Origin: Lachnospiraceae bacterium MD329
GTDB taxonomy: Bacteria; Bacillota; Clostridia; UBA1381
NCBI GenBank assembly: GCA_010206265.1
Contig: VIQV01000022.1
Coordinates: 167 to 64,166, forward strand
DNA length: 64,000 nucleotides
Reading direction: 5' to 3'
In this document: positions 24,405 through 33,664 of the stretch, one piece after another
How the letters are laid out: each line of letters starts with the position of its first letter
Position numbering within the stretch: the first letter of the stretch is position 1
Notes under the pieces: generated by a model
What the model saw: only the letters and a program-made list of their open reading frames with translations
Databases searched by the model: none
What the model was told of the DNA's origin: nothing
Translations under genes and position numbers: made by a program

Positions 24405-25241
24405 ATGGAGAAAACAATGTCATCATTTTTTAAAAGAAGGGGGATACAAATAGCTGTTGTAGTTACGGCAGTTGTGCTTGTATTCGCCGCAATAACTCAT
24501 TTCAGCGGTTCAAATCCTGTGTCCGTAGCATTGAGAACGGCTCTGTCGCCGTTTCAGCACGGAGTAGCATATATAAGTCATAAAATTCAGGATACTACTG
24601 ATTTTATAATTGAAATGAAAAGCTATAAAGAGGAAAATGAACGTCTTGTAAGTGAGATTAACGACTTGAAGAAACAAAACAGGGACGTTACAAATTACCG
24701 TGAAGAAAATGAACGTTTGCGTGAAATGCTTGATTTAAAGGAGAGCCTTACAGGTTATTCGACTGTAGCCGCGTCAGTGATTGCATATTCAGCAAATAAC
24801 TGGTATGACACTTTGCAGATAAATAAAGGTACTCTGGCAGGTGTAAATGTCGGAAACGCCGTTATAACTCCCGACGGAGTTGTAGGTAAGATTACGGAGG
24901 CAGGTCCGACTTGGTCGCTTGTTTCAACAATATTAAATCCCGATAACGCTATGGGTGTAAGAATTTCGCGTACAGGTGACGTTGCTGTCGTTGAGGGCGA
25001 CGGCGAACTTTACAGTCAGAATTACTGTAAAATGACGTTTATTGATAAGGGTTCAAGTCTTATAATAGGAGATTTGCTTGAAACATCAGGTTCGGGGGGA
25101 GTGTATCCGTCAGGACTTTCGGTAGGCGCAATACGCGCCATTGATTCCGACGCTATGGGTAATCTTAACTATGCAACGGTTGAACCGCTTGTTGATTTTA
25201 ATAAGCTGTATCAGGTGCTTGTGATTAACGGAATCAACTGA
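24405..25241 (+). CDS. mreC: Rod-shape protein MreC
   Basis: 278 residues: a cytoplasmic start, one membrane helix (about residues 14-30, IAVVVTAVVLVFAAITHF), a periplasm-facing coiled coil (about 70-112) and the paired beta-barrel MreC domain (VIAYSANNWYDTLQINKG, VVGKITEAGPTWSLV). It links the MreB filament to penicillin-binding proteins. GGTGGAAGA precedes ATG 24405; the gap to mreB is 39 bases. Confidence 0.95.
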   Translation: MEKTMSSFFKRRGIQIAVVVTAVVLVFAAITHFSGSNPVSVALRTALSPFQHGVAYISHKIQDTTDFIIEMKSYKEENERLVSEINDLKKQNRDVTNYREENERLREMLDLKESLTGYSTVAASVIAYSANNWYDTLQINKGTLAGVNVGNAVITPDGVVGKITEAGPTWSLVSTILNPDNAMGVRISRTGDVAVVEGDGELYSQNYCKMTFIDKGSSLIIGDLLETSGSGGVYPSGLSVGAIRAIDSDAMGNLNYATVEPLVDFNKLYQVLVINGIN

Positions 25242-25256
25242 TTAAAGGAGTAAAAA

Positions 25257-25754
25257 GTGAGAAATTTTAAATTTTTTCTGTGGATATTTATAGTTTTCAT
25301 TATTCAGACGGTAGTTGTTTCACATATTCATATTCTGGGTGCAGTACCGTCGCTTGTAATGTCATATATGATATGTATAGTGATACTTGAAAATGAGTTC
25401 AGAAATGCCGTGATAATAAGCGTTATATGCGCTGCGGCAATGGGCGCGCTGTCGGGTCGTGAGTTTGTGGTAATGACACTTGCGTATACCTACAGTGCGG
25501 TAATTGTTTTTTCACTGCGGAAAAGACCTGCGTATATAAGTAATTTTATCAAGGCGGTAATATGGACGTTTGTTGTATCGGCGGCGGTTGAAATATTGTA
25601 TTTCCCGATTATGACGTGGAGTTTAAGTCTTGATACGGTACTGTATGACGCTCTGCCGTCGGCAGTGCTTAACGTGATTGGAGCGGCAGTGATTTATCCG
25701 ATTTTAAAACGCACTATGTATAAAGAAGAAAAGAAAAAACTGTTGATTGTTTAA
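25257..25754 (+). CDS. mreD: Rod-shape membrane protein MreD
   Basis: 165 residues with about five hydrophobic helices and few charged residues, starting at GTG 25257 after AAAGGAG. The sequence is poorly conserved, as is normal for MreD; the call rests on membrane topology, length and position between mreC and the PBP2 gene, 15 bases after mreC. Confidence 0.9.
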   Translation: MRNFKFFLWIFIVFIIQTVVVSHIHILGAVPSLVMSYMICIVILENEFRNAVIISVICAAAMGALSGREFVVMTLAYTYSAVIVFSLRKRPAYISNFIKAVIWTFVVSAAVEILYFPIMTWSLSLDTVLYDALPSAVLNVIGAAVIYPILKRTMYKEEKKKLLIV

Positions 25755-25769
25755 GGAGAAGGTGTATAA

Positions 25770-27866
25770 ATGCCTAACAGCAAAGCAAGGTTTATTATAC
25801 TGAAAATACTTATTGTTTTTATGTTTGCAGCAATATGCTGGAAACTTTTTGACCTGCAGATTGTAAAGGGAAGTCAATATAAAGAAATCGCAAATAACCG
25901 ACTGATAACAAATATTGTGGAAAAAGCTCCGCGCGGTGAAATACTTGACCGTTACGGTACAAGACTTGTATCAAATAAAGTGGGTTATTCAGTTGTTATG
26001 CAGAAAACTGACCTGACTGACGAGGAATTAAATGATGTTATAACAAAGCTCGTAGGTGTACTTTATTCAAACGGCTGTGAGTATTACGACAATCTGCCTA
26101 TCTCATTCGCCCCGTATACTTATCAGTTTGTTGACGAAAATCAGGACGGAAGTATTGATGATGAACGTGCCGCGTGGTATAAGAACAATAAAGCTAAAAT
26201 AACTGAAACCACATCTGCCGACGAGGCAATGCGTATATATAAAAAACGGTATAAAATAAGTGACAGTTACAGTGAAGATGAACAGCGCCGTATTGCAGGA
26301 ATACGCTGTGCGGCGGAGGAGGGCGGATTGTCGCAGACAACGCTTTTTACTGTAGCCGATAATATTTCAGTTGACGCCGTAACTCAGATAAAGGAGCGTC
26401 AGGAAGAATTTAAGGGTATAGCAGTTATCAATAATTATATCCGTCAGTATGATATGCCCGGTCTTGCTACTCATATGCTCGGAAGAATAGGTACAATAAA
26501 TAAAGAAGAATATGACGCAAATAAAAATTCCGGATACGGATATAATGACATTATAGGTAAAGAAGGCTTGGAAAAGTGGGCGGAGAGTTACCTCAGGGGT
26601 ACCGACGGTACAACGGGTACTACCAAGGAAGTAAACGGTAAGGAAATTACCGTTTTAAACGACACTGAGCCTGTACCGGGGAATTATCTGGTTCTGACAA
26701 TTGATTCTGACTTGCAGAGGGTAACAGAGGAATCTCTGGAGAGAACTATAACAAATATACGCGCGTCAAGCGGTGTTAAGCCTAAGGACGGAGCGGACTG
26801 TAACGCAGGAGCGGCGGCGGTTATTGATGTAAAAACAGGTGACACGCTTGCTCTTGCCTCAAATCCGACATACGATATGTCGCGTTATAATGAAGATTAT
26901 AATGCGCTTTTGCAGAATGAGGCAAAGCCTATGTGGAACAGAGCGGTCAGCGGATTGTACAGTCCCGGTTCTACATTTAAGCCGCTTACGGCTATAGCGG
27001 CGCTTGAATCGGGAAATCTGACGGTAAATGAAGTTATTGACGGTCAGGGAATATACAGGTACTATAACGACTATCAGCCTACCTGTTGGATTTGGAGTGA
27101 GTATAAAATGACTCACGGCAAGCAGAATGTAAGCGCCGCGCTTGAAAATTCGTGTAACTATTTCTTCTATGAAGTAGGACGGCGAATGGGTATTGATACT
27201 CTCGGTCTGTACGCGAAAAAGTTCGGATTGGGTGAAAAAACTGGAATAGAGCTTGGCGAGGAAACAGGACATATGGCAAGTCCCGAATATAAAAAACAGG
27301 TAGTGCAGAATATAACGAGCCGCGACTGGTACGGCGGCGATACGCTGCAGGCGGCTATCGGTCAGTCTTACAGCCTGTTTACGCCGATACAGCTTGCCAA
27401 TTACGCGGCAACTATCGCCAACGGCGGTACGCGTCATAAGGTTAACCTTATAAAAAGCATACGTTCGTCGGTTGACGGAAGTGTGGTAAAGGAATTTAAA
27501 CCCGAGGTTGCAGAAACAATTGATATGGACGCCGACGTCATAAACGCTGTAAAGCAGGGTATGAAACGCGTTGCCGACGAGGGCAGCGCCGCTGCATTTT
27601 TCTCGAATTACGGTATACAGGTGGGCGGAAAAACAGGTACGGCGCAGGTTGGTGATGGTTCAAATAATGCTGTGTTTATAGCATACGCTCCGTTTGACGA
27701 CCCGCAGATAGCTGTGGCGGTTGTACTTGAACACGGCGTGAGAGGTACTAATGCCGCGGCGGTTGCAAAGGATATTTTTGACTCGTATTTCCATCTTGCG
27801 GAGCCTGCAGAAACTCCTGCGGTGACAGAAGAACCTGAACCGCAGACGGGCGGATTATTAAGATAA
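25770..27866 (+). CDS. mrdA: Class B penicillin-binding protein 2 (elongasome transpeptidase)
   Basis: 698 residues. An N-terminal membrane helix (about 8-26) is followed by the dimerisation region (EKAPRGEILDRYG). The transpeptidase domain has SPGSTFKP with the active Ser and Lys, SCN as the SxN motif (LENSCNYFF) and KTGTAQ. An inserted stretch at about 85-200 carries a Tyr/Asp-rich segment, as in long clostridial PBP2. The C-terminus is a short Pro/Glu tail. It cross-links lateral peptidoglycan with MreBCD. AAGGAGAAGG precedes ATG 25770. Confidence 0.93.
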   Translation: MPNSKARFIILKILIVFMFAAICWKLFDLQIVKGSQYKEIANNRLITNIVEKAPRGEILDRYGTRLVSNKVGYSVVMQKTDLTDEELNDVITKLVGVLYSNGCEYYDNLPISFAPYTYQFVDENQDGSIDDERAAWYKNNKAKITETTSADEAMRIYKKRYKISDSYSEDEQRRIAGIRCAAEEGGLSQTTLFTVADNISVDAVTQIKERQEEFKGIAVINNYIRQYDMPGLATHMLGRIGTINKEEYDANKNSGYGYNDIIGKEGLEKWAESYLRGTDGTTGTTKEVNGKEITVLNDTEPVPGNYLVLTIDSDLQRVTEESLERTITNIRASSGVKPKDGADCNAGAAAVIDVKTGDTLALASNPTYDMSRYNEDYNALLQNEAKPMWNRAVSGLYSPGSTFKPLTAIAALESGNLTVNEVIDGQGIYRYYNDYQPTCWIWSEYKMTHGKQNVSAALENSCNYFFYEVGRRMGIDTLGLYAKKFGLGEKTGIELGEETGHMASPEYKKQVVQNITSRDWYGGDTLQAAIGQSYSLFTPIQLANYAATIANGGTRHKVNLIKSIRSSVDGSVVKEFKPEVAETIDMDADVINAVKQGMKRVADEGSAAAFFSNYGIQVGGKTGTAQVGDGSNNAVFIAYAPFDDPQIAVAVVLEHGVRGTNAAAVAKDIFDSYFHLAEPAETPAVTEEPEPQTGGLLR

Positions 27867-27886
27867 TGAAACTGAGGTGAAATATA

Positions 27887-28630
27887 TTGGAAAAGGAACT
27901 TATTAAATTAAAAGGTACAATTGACGGCGTTAAGATTTATCTTGACAGCGAGGGTAATATTTCTGATATAATCACCTCGCTTTATGAAAAGCTACGACAA
28001 TTCCGTAAATTTTTCGGAGACGGACACTGTAATATCTATTTTGTCGGACGCACTTTAGAGGCGAGCGATAAAATGCGTCTGGAGGCAGTTGTCAGTGCAA
28101 TGCTCCCCGAAAGCAGTGTGAATTACGGTGAGCGTAAGCGAGTATCGGGCGCGGAGATTGAAAAAACTCTGGAGCTTCCGAAAGAGGAGCTTGAAAACGC
28201 AAAAGCGGAAGAGGAGGCGCGCGCCGAGGCGGCGGAGGAACCGTTCAGGGAAATCAAGGAGGTTGTGACTACAAACTTTAAAAGCAGCCGCGCGCGTTTT
28301 TATGAAGGAGCTGTAAGAGAGGGAAAAACGGTGGAATCGGACGGACATCTTATTTTAGTGGGAGATGTTGAAAAGGGCGGTAAGCTTGCCGCAGTGGGAA
28401 ATGTAATTATTATGGGCAGGCTTAGCGGCAGTGTTGAGGCAGGCTGTATGGGTAATGACAACGCGTATGTAATTGCTATGGATTTTGAGCCTGAGGAAAT
28501 ACGTATTGCAAAATATTACCGTAAGTTTGAAACTTCTGAAACTGAAGGATTTACAGCGCCTCAAAAGGCATTTTCACTGGACGAACGTATATTTACGGAG
28601 GATTTTATTACAGATAATACAGAAATATAA
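27887..28630 (+). CDS. minC: Septum-site inhibitor MinC
   Basis: 247 residues starting at TTG 27887 with GAGGTGA 7 bases upstream. The N-terminal domain (IKLKGTIDGVKIYL) is followed by a charged helical linker rich in Glu/Ala (about 92-120). The C-terminal beta-helix is diagnostic: GHLILVGDVEKGGKLAAVGNV, IIMGRLSGSVEAGCMGN and the last part MDFEPEEIRIA. It blocks FtsZ assembly away from midcell together with MinD. The Mre genes precede it in the same direction, 21 bases from mrdA. Confidence 0.93.
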   Translation: MEKELIKLKGTIDGVKIYLDSEGNISDIITSLYEKLRQFRKFFGDGHCNIYFVGRTLEASDKMRLEAVVSAMLPESSVNYGERKRVSGAEIEKTLELPKEELENAKAEEEARAEAAEEPFREIKEVVTTNFKSSRARFYEGAVREGKTVESDGHLILVGDVEKGGKLAAVGNVIIMGRLSGSVEAGCMGNDNAYVIAMDFEPEEIRIAKYYRKFETSETEGFTAPQKAFSLDERIFTEDFITDNTEI

Positions 28631-28717
28631 AATACTTTAATAATAAGCGGAATTGCCTGCATTGCGGGCAATTTTTTATATTTCATAAAAAAAATGTATA
28701 CTTTTGTACGAAAATGA

Positions 28718-28746
28718 TAGACAAATATGATATTTTGTGGTACAAT
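28718..28746 (+). promoter_or_regulatory. Promoter before minD
   Basis: TAGACA (28718-28723), 17-base spacer, TACAAT (28741-28746), 52 bases before the minD ATG. It suggests minD-mgsA can be expressed apart from the mre operon. Confidence 0.6.
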
Positions 28747-28797
28747 AGTAACGAAGAGCATTTTGAGGAAAAAAACATATTGAAAGGATTTTCGGCA

Positions 28798-29589
28798 ATG
28801 GGACAGATAATATTGGTTGCGTCCGGAAAGGGCGGTACGGGTAAAACCACAACTACCGCAAATATCGGCGCGGCGCTTGCCGAACGCGGAAAGCTTGTCG
28901 CACTTGTTGATATGGATATGGGACTTCGTAATCTTGACATTGTGCTCGGACTGGAAAGCAGTATTGTATACGATATTTCAGATGTTATAGAGGGAGCCTG
29001 TACATTAGATGAGGCGTTGATTAAGGATACGAGATACGAGAATTTATATTTTATCCCATCGCCCCAGACACGCGGTGAAATAGCCTTGAATGACGAGGAC
29101 GTAAAAAAAATATGGGAACAGCTCAAATCACGTTTTGACTATTGTATCGTCGATTCGGCGGCAGGAGTGACAGGCGGTTTTAAGTACGCCGCAATGTGTG
29201 CTGATACGGCGCTGATTGTTACAATGCCTGAGCTTACAGCAGTGCGTGACGCTGACAGGGCAGTGACCGTGCTTGAAGATATGGGGATTGAGGATATACG
29301 GCTGATTATCAACCGCGTCAGAGCGGATATGATAGATAAAGGTATAATGATGAATATGGACGACTGCGTGGATATGCTGCAAATTCCCGTGGCAGGAATT
29401 GTTCCTGACGACGAGGCGCTTGTGATTGGGGCGTTGAGCGGTAAACTGGCAGTGTCCGAAGAAAATTCAAGAGCGGGGATTGCATTTGGGAATATATCCT
29501 CGCGTATTCTGGGCGAGAATGTGCCCGTAATGGATTTTGAAGTTAAGGAAGGATTTTTAAAGCGATTCAGAAAGCTTTTTGTGAAGTAA
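28798..29589 (+). CDS. minD: Septum-site ATPase MinD
   Basis: 263 residues from ATG 28798 (GAAAGGATTTT upstream); an in-frame start 28 codons earlier would put non-family sequence first and overlaps the promoter. The deviant Walker A GKGGTGKTTTT is at about residues 11-21, with VALVDMDMGLRNLD and the DYCIVDSAAG Walker B. The C-terminal amphipathic membrane-targeting helix is present (GFLKRFRKLFV). No minE gene follows, so placement may rely on a DivIVA/MinJ-type system, as in many Firmicutes. Confidence 0.95.
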   Translation: MGQIILVASGKGGTGKTTTTANIGAALAERGKLVALVDMDMGLRNLDIVLGLESSIVYDISDVIEGACTLDEALIKDTRYENLYFIPSPQTRGEIALNDEDVKKIWEQLKSRFDYCIVDSAAGVTGGFKYAAMCADTALIVTMPELTAVRDADRAVTVLEDMGIEDIRLIINRVRADMIDKGIMMNMDDCVDMLQIPVAGIVPDDEALVIGALSGKLAVSEENSRAGIAFGNISSRILGENVPVMDFEVKEGFLKRFRKLFVK

Positions 29590-29611
29590 TACATAGGGGA
29601 GGGTATTTTCG

Positions 29612-30016
29612 ATGAATATTGCATTAATAGCTCACGACAAGAAAAAAGAACTTATGGTACAGTTCTGTATAGCCTATTCCGGCGTACTTTCGCAACATAC
29701 ACTTTACGCAACAGGTACCACGGGTAAACTCGTTATTGAAAATACAGGTTTGAATGTGTACAGATTTTTATCCGGTCCGCAGGGAGGCGACCAGCAGATA
29801 GGCGCGCGTATTGCGTATAATGAGATTGACCTCGTGTTATTTTTTCGTGACCCGCTTGACGCGGAGAGTTATGAACCTGATGTGTTTTCACTGTTAAGGC
29901 TGTGTGATATGCACAATATCCCGATTGCGACGAACTGCGCTACTGCCGAAGTGCTGATACACGGACTGGAACGCGGTGACCTTGACTGGAGAGATATTGT
30001 AAACCCGAAGAATTGA
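29612..30016 (+). CDS. mgsA: Methylglyoxal synthase
   Basis: 134 residues. The phosphate-binding [23 protein letters not shown] and the catalytic Asp region [11 protein letters not shown] match MgsA, and the late [11 protein letters not shown] is typical. It converts dihydroxyacetone phosphate to methylglyoxal, a bypass for phosphate-limited glycolysis. It follows minD by 22 bases, a linkage also seen in other clostridia. Transcription ends at the hairpin directly after the stop. Confidence 0.95.
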   Translation: MNIALIAHDKKKELMVQFCIAYSGVLSQHTLYATGTTGKLVIENTGLNVYRFLSGPQGGDQQIGARIAYNEIDLVLFFRDPLDAESYEPDVFSLLRLCDMHNIPIATNCATAEVLIHGLERGDLDWRDIVNPKN

Positions 30017-30021
30017 TAAAT

Positions 30022-30050
30022 TGCGCGCTGCTTTTGCGGCGCATTTTTTT
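30022..30050 (+). terminator. Terminator after mgsA
   Basis: TGCGC...GCGCA stem with an inner GC pair and a seven-T tail at 30044-30050. Confidence 0.8.
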
Positions 30051-30059
30051 ATTTATGTA

Positions 30060-30088
30060 TTGTAATCACGTTTAAAGTGTGGTAAAAT
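30060..30088 (+). promoter_or_regulatory. panBCD promoter
   Basis: TTGTAA (30060-30065), 17-base spacer, TAAAAT (30083-30088). Transcription from about 30095 gives a leader of roughly 200 nt before panB. Confidence 0.65.
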
Positions 30089-30094
30089 ACAAAA

Positions 30095-30294
30095 AGATGG
30101 ACAGTATTTCGATGAAAATTGTACCGCAAAAATTATAGAAATACCTCGCAGGGTTACAGCTACGCCTACTCAGCGCAGAGGCGATGGCAGAAAATACCGT
30201 ATGCGTTTATTAAAATATCTCTGTTCATCTCGTGCAGTCCGAAAAGGGACGCGCGATATTTTTTGCTCTCGGAGCAAATGAGGGGAGAATTATA
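30095..30294 (+). promoter_or_regulatory. Structured panB leader with terminator-like hairpin (candidate riboswitch)
   Basis: The leader can form a stem GTATTTC/GAAATAC (about 30104-30146) enclosing a loop, a CCTC...GAGG element (about 30148-30185) and a strong hairpin at 30227-30257. That hairpin pairs GTCC with GGAC and continues outward past a bulged A. It is followed by six T at 30259-30264, which is terminator-like, 30 bases before the panB start. AAAATATC at 30212-30219 is also complementary to GATATTTT at 30255-30262, offering an alternative fold. A pan-type RNA motif is one idea, but no known class was matched by eye. Confidence 0.5.
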
Positions 30295-31128
30295 ATGAAG
30301 AAAACAATCAGTTTGTTTAAAAATGCAAAGCAGAATAATGAGAAAATAACAATGCTGACCGCCTATGACTATTCAACCGCAAGACTTGAAGAGGAATCGG
30401 GAGTTGACGCAATTCTGGTCGGTGATTCGCTCGGAATGGTGGTGCTCGGCTATGAAAATACTCTTTCCGTAACAATGGAAGATATGATACATCACAGCGC
30501 GGCGGTTGCGCGCGGAGCAAAAAATACGTTTGTGGTAACGGATTTACCATTTATGTCGTATCAGACATCTGTTTATGACGCAGTAAAAAATGCAGGACGT
30601 CTTGTTAAAGAAGGATTGGCAGACGCGGTTAAACTGGAGGGCGGTGTTAAATTCGCAGAGCATATATGCGCGATTTCCGACGCGTCAATACCTGTTATGG
30701 GTCATATCGGAATGACACCCCAGTCGGTAAATGCGTTCGGCGGTTTTAAGGTTCAGGGCAAGTCAATTGAGGACGCGAAACGCGTTATAGCCGACGCAAA
30801 GGCGGTTGAAGAGGCAGGCGCGTTTGCGGTTGTTATGGAATGTGTGCCGTCGGCGCTGACAGCGTATATTTCAAAACTGCTTACTATTCCTGTAATAGGC
30901 ATAGGCGCAGGCGCGGACTGTGACGGTCAGGTGCTTGTGTATCAGGATATGCTCGGAATGTATTCTGATTTTACGCCTAAATTCGCAAAGAAATTTGCCG
31001 AGGCAGGCGAGGTAATGAAAAACGGATTTAAGAGCTATTTTGAAGAAGTGAAATCAGGTGTGTTTCCTTCCGCGGAACACGCGTTTAAAATTGATGAAGA
31101 AGTAATGAAAAAGATTACGGAGGAATAG
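30295..31128 (+). CDS. panB: 3-methyl-2-oxobutanoate hydroxymethyltransferase
   Basis: 277 residues from ATG 30295, with GAGGGGAG 8 bases upstream; an ATG-free extension at 30232 overlaps the leader hairpin and is rejected. Family motifs are [26 protein letters not shown] (Mg-binding Asp), GHIGMTPQS and [14 protein letters not shown]. It makes ketopantoate from ketoisovalerate and methylene-tetrahydrofolate, the first committed step to pantothenate. It is followed at 3 bases by panC and then panD. panE is not seen here. Confidence 0.96.
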   Translation: MKKTISLFKNAKQNNEKITMLTAYDYSTARLEEESGVDAILVGDSLGMVVLGYENTLSVTMEDMIHHSAAVARGAKNTFVVTDLPFMSYQTSVYDAVKNAGRLVKEGLADAVKLEGGVKFAEHICAISDASIPVMGHIGMTPQSVNAFGGFKVQGKSIEDAKRVIADAKAVEEAGAFAVVMECVPSALTAYISKLLTIPVIGIGAGADCDGQVLVYQDMLGMYSDFTPKFAKKFAEAGEVMKNGFKSYFEEVKSGVFPSAEHAFKIDEEVMKKITEE

Positions 31129-31131
31129 ACA

Positions 31132-31971
31132 ATGCAGATTGTTAAAACAATAGATGAAGTCAGAAAGACGGTGAAGGCGTGGAAACGCGAGGGGCTGACT
31201 GTCGGACTTGTGCCGACAATGGGTTATCTTCACGAGGGGCATAAAAGTCTTATTGAACGCGCGGTTAAGGAAAATGACCGTGTTGTAGTGAGTGATTTTG
31301 TCAATCCGACGCAGTTTGCGCCTAACGAGGATTTTGAAAGCTATCCGCGCGATATTCAGGCGGACGCGGCGCTGTGCGCCGACGCAGGAGCAAGCCTTAT
31401 TTTTAACCCTGAGGCTGACGAGATGTATACCGACGCGCTTACATTTGTTGATATGAATAAAATAACAAAGGTGCTTTGCGGAAAGACGCGTCCGATTCAT
31501 TTTTCAGGCGTATGCACCGTAGTGAGCAAGCTTTTTAATATTGTCACACCTGACAGAGCGTATTTTGGAGAAAAGGACGCTCAGCAGTTATGCGTAATCC
31601 GCAAAATGGTCCGTGACCTGAATTTTGATATTGAAATTGTCGGCTGTCCGATTATCAGAGAGGCTGACGGACTTGCAAAAAGTTCGAGGAATACTTACCT
31701 TAACGAGGAAGAAAGAAAAGCCGCGCTGTGTCTTAACCGCGCGTTAAAGCTTGGCAGGGAAATGGCAGAAGGCGGAGAAACCGACGCGGAAAAGGTGGTA
31801 AATGCGATAACGGCAGAGATAGAAAAAGAACCGCTTGCTAAAATTGATTATGTGGAAATGGTAGACTTAAACACTCTTGAAATGCTGAAAACGGCAGAGA
31901 AACCTCTGCTGTGCGCGGTTGCGGTTTATATAGGAAAGACGCGTCTTATAGATAACTTTATAATGGAGTAA
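31132..31971 (+). CDS. panC: Pantothenate synthetase
   Basis: 279 residues. Nucleotidyltransferase motifs: [15 protein letters not shown] (HIGH-like), [19 protein letters not shown] and the KMSKS-like [10 protein letters not shown]. It joins pantoate and beta-alanine with ATP. ATG 31132 follows ACGGAGGAATAGACA. It is the middle gene of panBCD. Confidence 0.97.
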   Translation: MQIVKTIDEVRKTVKAWKREGLTVGLVPTMGYLHEGHKSLIERAVKENDRVVVSDFVNPTQFAPNEDFESYPRDIQADAALCADAGASLIFNPEADEMYTDALTFVDMNKITKVLCGKTRPIHFSGVCTVVSKLFNIVTPDRAYFGEKDAQQLCVIRKMVRDLNFDIEIVGCPIIREADGLAKSSRNTYLNEEERKAALCLNRALKLGREMAEGGETDAEKVVNAITAEIEKEPLAKIDYVEMVDLNTLEMLKTAEKPLLCAVAVYIGKTRLIDNFIME

Positions 31972-31984
31972 AATGGAGAGTATT

Positions 31985-32368
31985 ATGGAAATAACAATGT
32001 TAAAGGCTAAAATTCACCGTGCTGTGGTAACTCAGGCAGAACTTGATTATGTCGGCAGTATTACGGTAGATTCCGCATTGCTTGAAAAAGCAGGTATAAT
32101 GGAATATGAAAAAGTTCAGGTTGTGGATATAGACAACGGTTCACGGTTTGAAACGTATACCATTGCAGGCGAGGAAAATTCGGGTGTTATATGTCTGAAC
32201 GGCGCGGCGGCAAGGTGTGTAACCAAGGGTGACCGCATAATTATTATGGCATATTGCTCGCTTACTCCCGACGAGGCAAAAACGCACAAACCGACAGTGG
32301 TGTTTGTGGACGAAAGCAATAAACCAACACGTGTTTCACAATATGAAAAACACGGTGAAATAAGATGA
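31985..32368 (+). CDS. panD: Aspartate 1-decarboxylase proenzyme
   Basis: 127 residues from ATG 31985 with GGAGAG upstream; an ATG at 31973 lies before that site. The self-cleavage point Gly24-Ser25 is in DYVGSITVD, giving the pyruvoyl cofactor. [11 protein letters not shown] at the C-terminus and [13 protein letters not shown] are family segments. It supplies beta-alanine to PanC. The perfect palindromic terminator begins at the stop codon. Confidence 0.95.
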   Translation: MEITMLKAKIHRAVVTQAELDYVGSITVDSALLEKAGIMEYEKVQVVDIDNGSRFETYTIAGEENSGVICLNGAAARCVTKGDRIIIMAYCSLTPDEAKTHKPTVVFVDESNKPTRVSQYEKHGEIR

Positions 32369-32399
32369 AAATAGTAACCTCATATGAGGTTACTATTTT
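32368..32399. terminator. Bidirectional terminator between panD and the convergent gene
   Basis: A perfect 16-bp palindrome with A/T ends covers the whole space between the two convergent stop codons. Confidence 0.9.
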
Positions 32400-32403
32400 T
32401 ATA

Positions 32404-33534
32404 TTACGCTCTGTATTTGTCAAAAACCAATTTGTCATCATCTTTGGAATAACAAAAGAGCTGACAGTCAAGCTCACGCTTACTTATAATATACCAAAGT
32501 ATTTTTACTTGTTCTTTTTCAAAAAGCGGTTCAAAATCCGCGCTTGTTAGATTACGACGGTTATTTACCGCATAAATCAGCCTGAGGAAATCATACGGAG
32601 ATGTTTTGTTATGTCTGAACGTACGCATTGCCCTCATTTCTGAATATCTGATATATTCTCCGGTGCAATTATAATGCTGACCTATTTTTTCTAAGGTTTC
32701 ACCATTGGAGCGCCTTATTAAAATGTCGTATTGCCATTCATTTATGCCATCAAATATTTTTCCTGCAATGCTTTCTATATTAATTTCGGTGAGCCATTTA
32801 AAGAAAAAGTAAATAGAATATGATGTTGTAAAGCTTGAAATTTCTGTGTCGGTTAATTTATCGGGCAATTCGTTTATCAGCATTTTTTTCGGCAGACGAG
32901 ACAGGAAACGGGCGCTGTCTTTAGATGTATCGCTGTACAGTTTTGCAAAAGAATATATTTTCTTATCCGGTATATACTCTTTCATATCCGCCAGAAAATC
33001 ATTTAATTTTTGTATGTATTCATCATTATCATATAAATGGAACAAAAAATTTTTAAGGTCAATATATTTGGGGGAACAGTTTATTATGCCGAACAGTGAT
33101 TCATTCGGAATGACTTTTTTTGCCTGACAAAAGCGTCTGATATATTGATGTTCTTCGTTGCTGAAATAAAACGGCGGTAAAGGCTCATTATTAATAATAC
33201 TGTTTAATATTATATATAACCTTTGTCTTTGGGGATTGGAAGACGATATTTTATTTTTATCATTTTTGCAGTATTCAATAATCCATTCGACAATTTTACA
33301 AAGATACACTGTCCCTACATTTTTTACATTCAATATCTGATAGGGCGACAGATGTAACAAATCGTAAACCGTATCGCATTTTACATAACAAAACAATCGG
33401 TACTGCAATGTTATAGAAGTTATGTTGTCTGATAAATTTGCGTTTCTGTAGTATGAGGGCATAATGTCTAAAAGTTCCGCAAGAGAGCGGGTTTCCTTTT
33501 TGAAATGTCGGTCAATTTTAACGTTTTCGTTCAT
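32404..33534 (-). CDS. Regulator-like protein with alpha-CTD-like and sigma-4-like domains
   Basis: 376 residues; AAAGGAGATATATCA precedes ATG 33534. Residues about 38-90 resemble the RNA polymerase alpha C-terminal domain (TVYDLLHLSPYQILNVKNVG, then LCKIVEWI). Residues about 258-305 resemble sigma-70 region 4 (YDILIRRSNGETLEKIGQHY, then TGEYIRYSEMRAMRTFRH). The middle is helical and unknown. No sigma region 2 is present, so it is unlikely to be a full sigma factor. It may contact RNA polymerase or DNA directly. It is AT-rich and sits next to an XRE gene and the micro-gene cluster, suggesting an accessory region. Confidence 0.6.
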   Translation of the reverse strand: MNENVKIDRHFKKETRSLAELLDIMPSYYRNANLSDNITSITLQYRLFCYVKCDTVYDLLHLSPYQILNVKNVGTVYLCKIVEWIIEYCKNDKNKISSSNPQRQRLYIILNSIINNEPLPPFYFSNEEHQYIRRFCQAKKVIPNESLFGIINCSPKYIDLKNFLFHLYDNDEYIQKLNDFLADMKEYIPDKKIYSFAKLYSDTSKDSARFLSRLPKKMLINELPDKLTDTEISSFTTSYSIYFFFKWLTEINIESIAGKIFDGINEWQYDILIRRSNGETLEKIGQHYNCTGEYIRYSEMRAMRTFRHNKTSPYDFLRLIYAVNNRRNLTSADFEPLFEKEQVKILWYIISKRELDCQLFCYSKDDDKLVFDKYRA

Positions 33535-33560
33535 TGATATATCTCCTTTGTATAGAATTT

Positions 33561-33582
33561 ATAGACATCAAATGAAGTCTAT
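33561..33582. promoter_or_regulatory. 22-bp inverted repeat upstream of the alpha-CTD/sigma-4 gene
   Basis: ATAGAC-A-TCA-AA-TGA-A-GTCTAT: both half-sites pair except the central-arm A opposite A. It lies 27-48 bases upstream of the ATG on the minus strand, where a promoter should be, and 83 bases before the divergent XRE start. It is a likely operator. Confidence 0.45.
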
Positions 33583-33664
33583 ATTAGTTCACAAATAGTA
33601 TCTGGTTTTTTTAAGAAAATATGGATATAATGAATATATATTATGGTAAAGTAGGTGGATTTCA

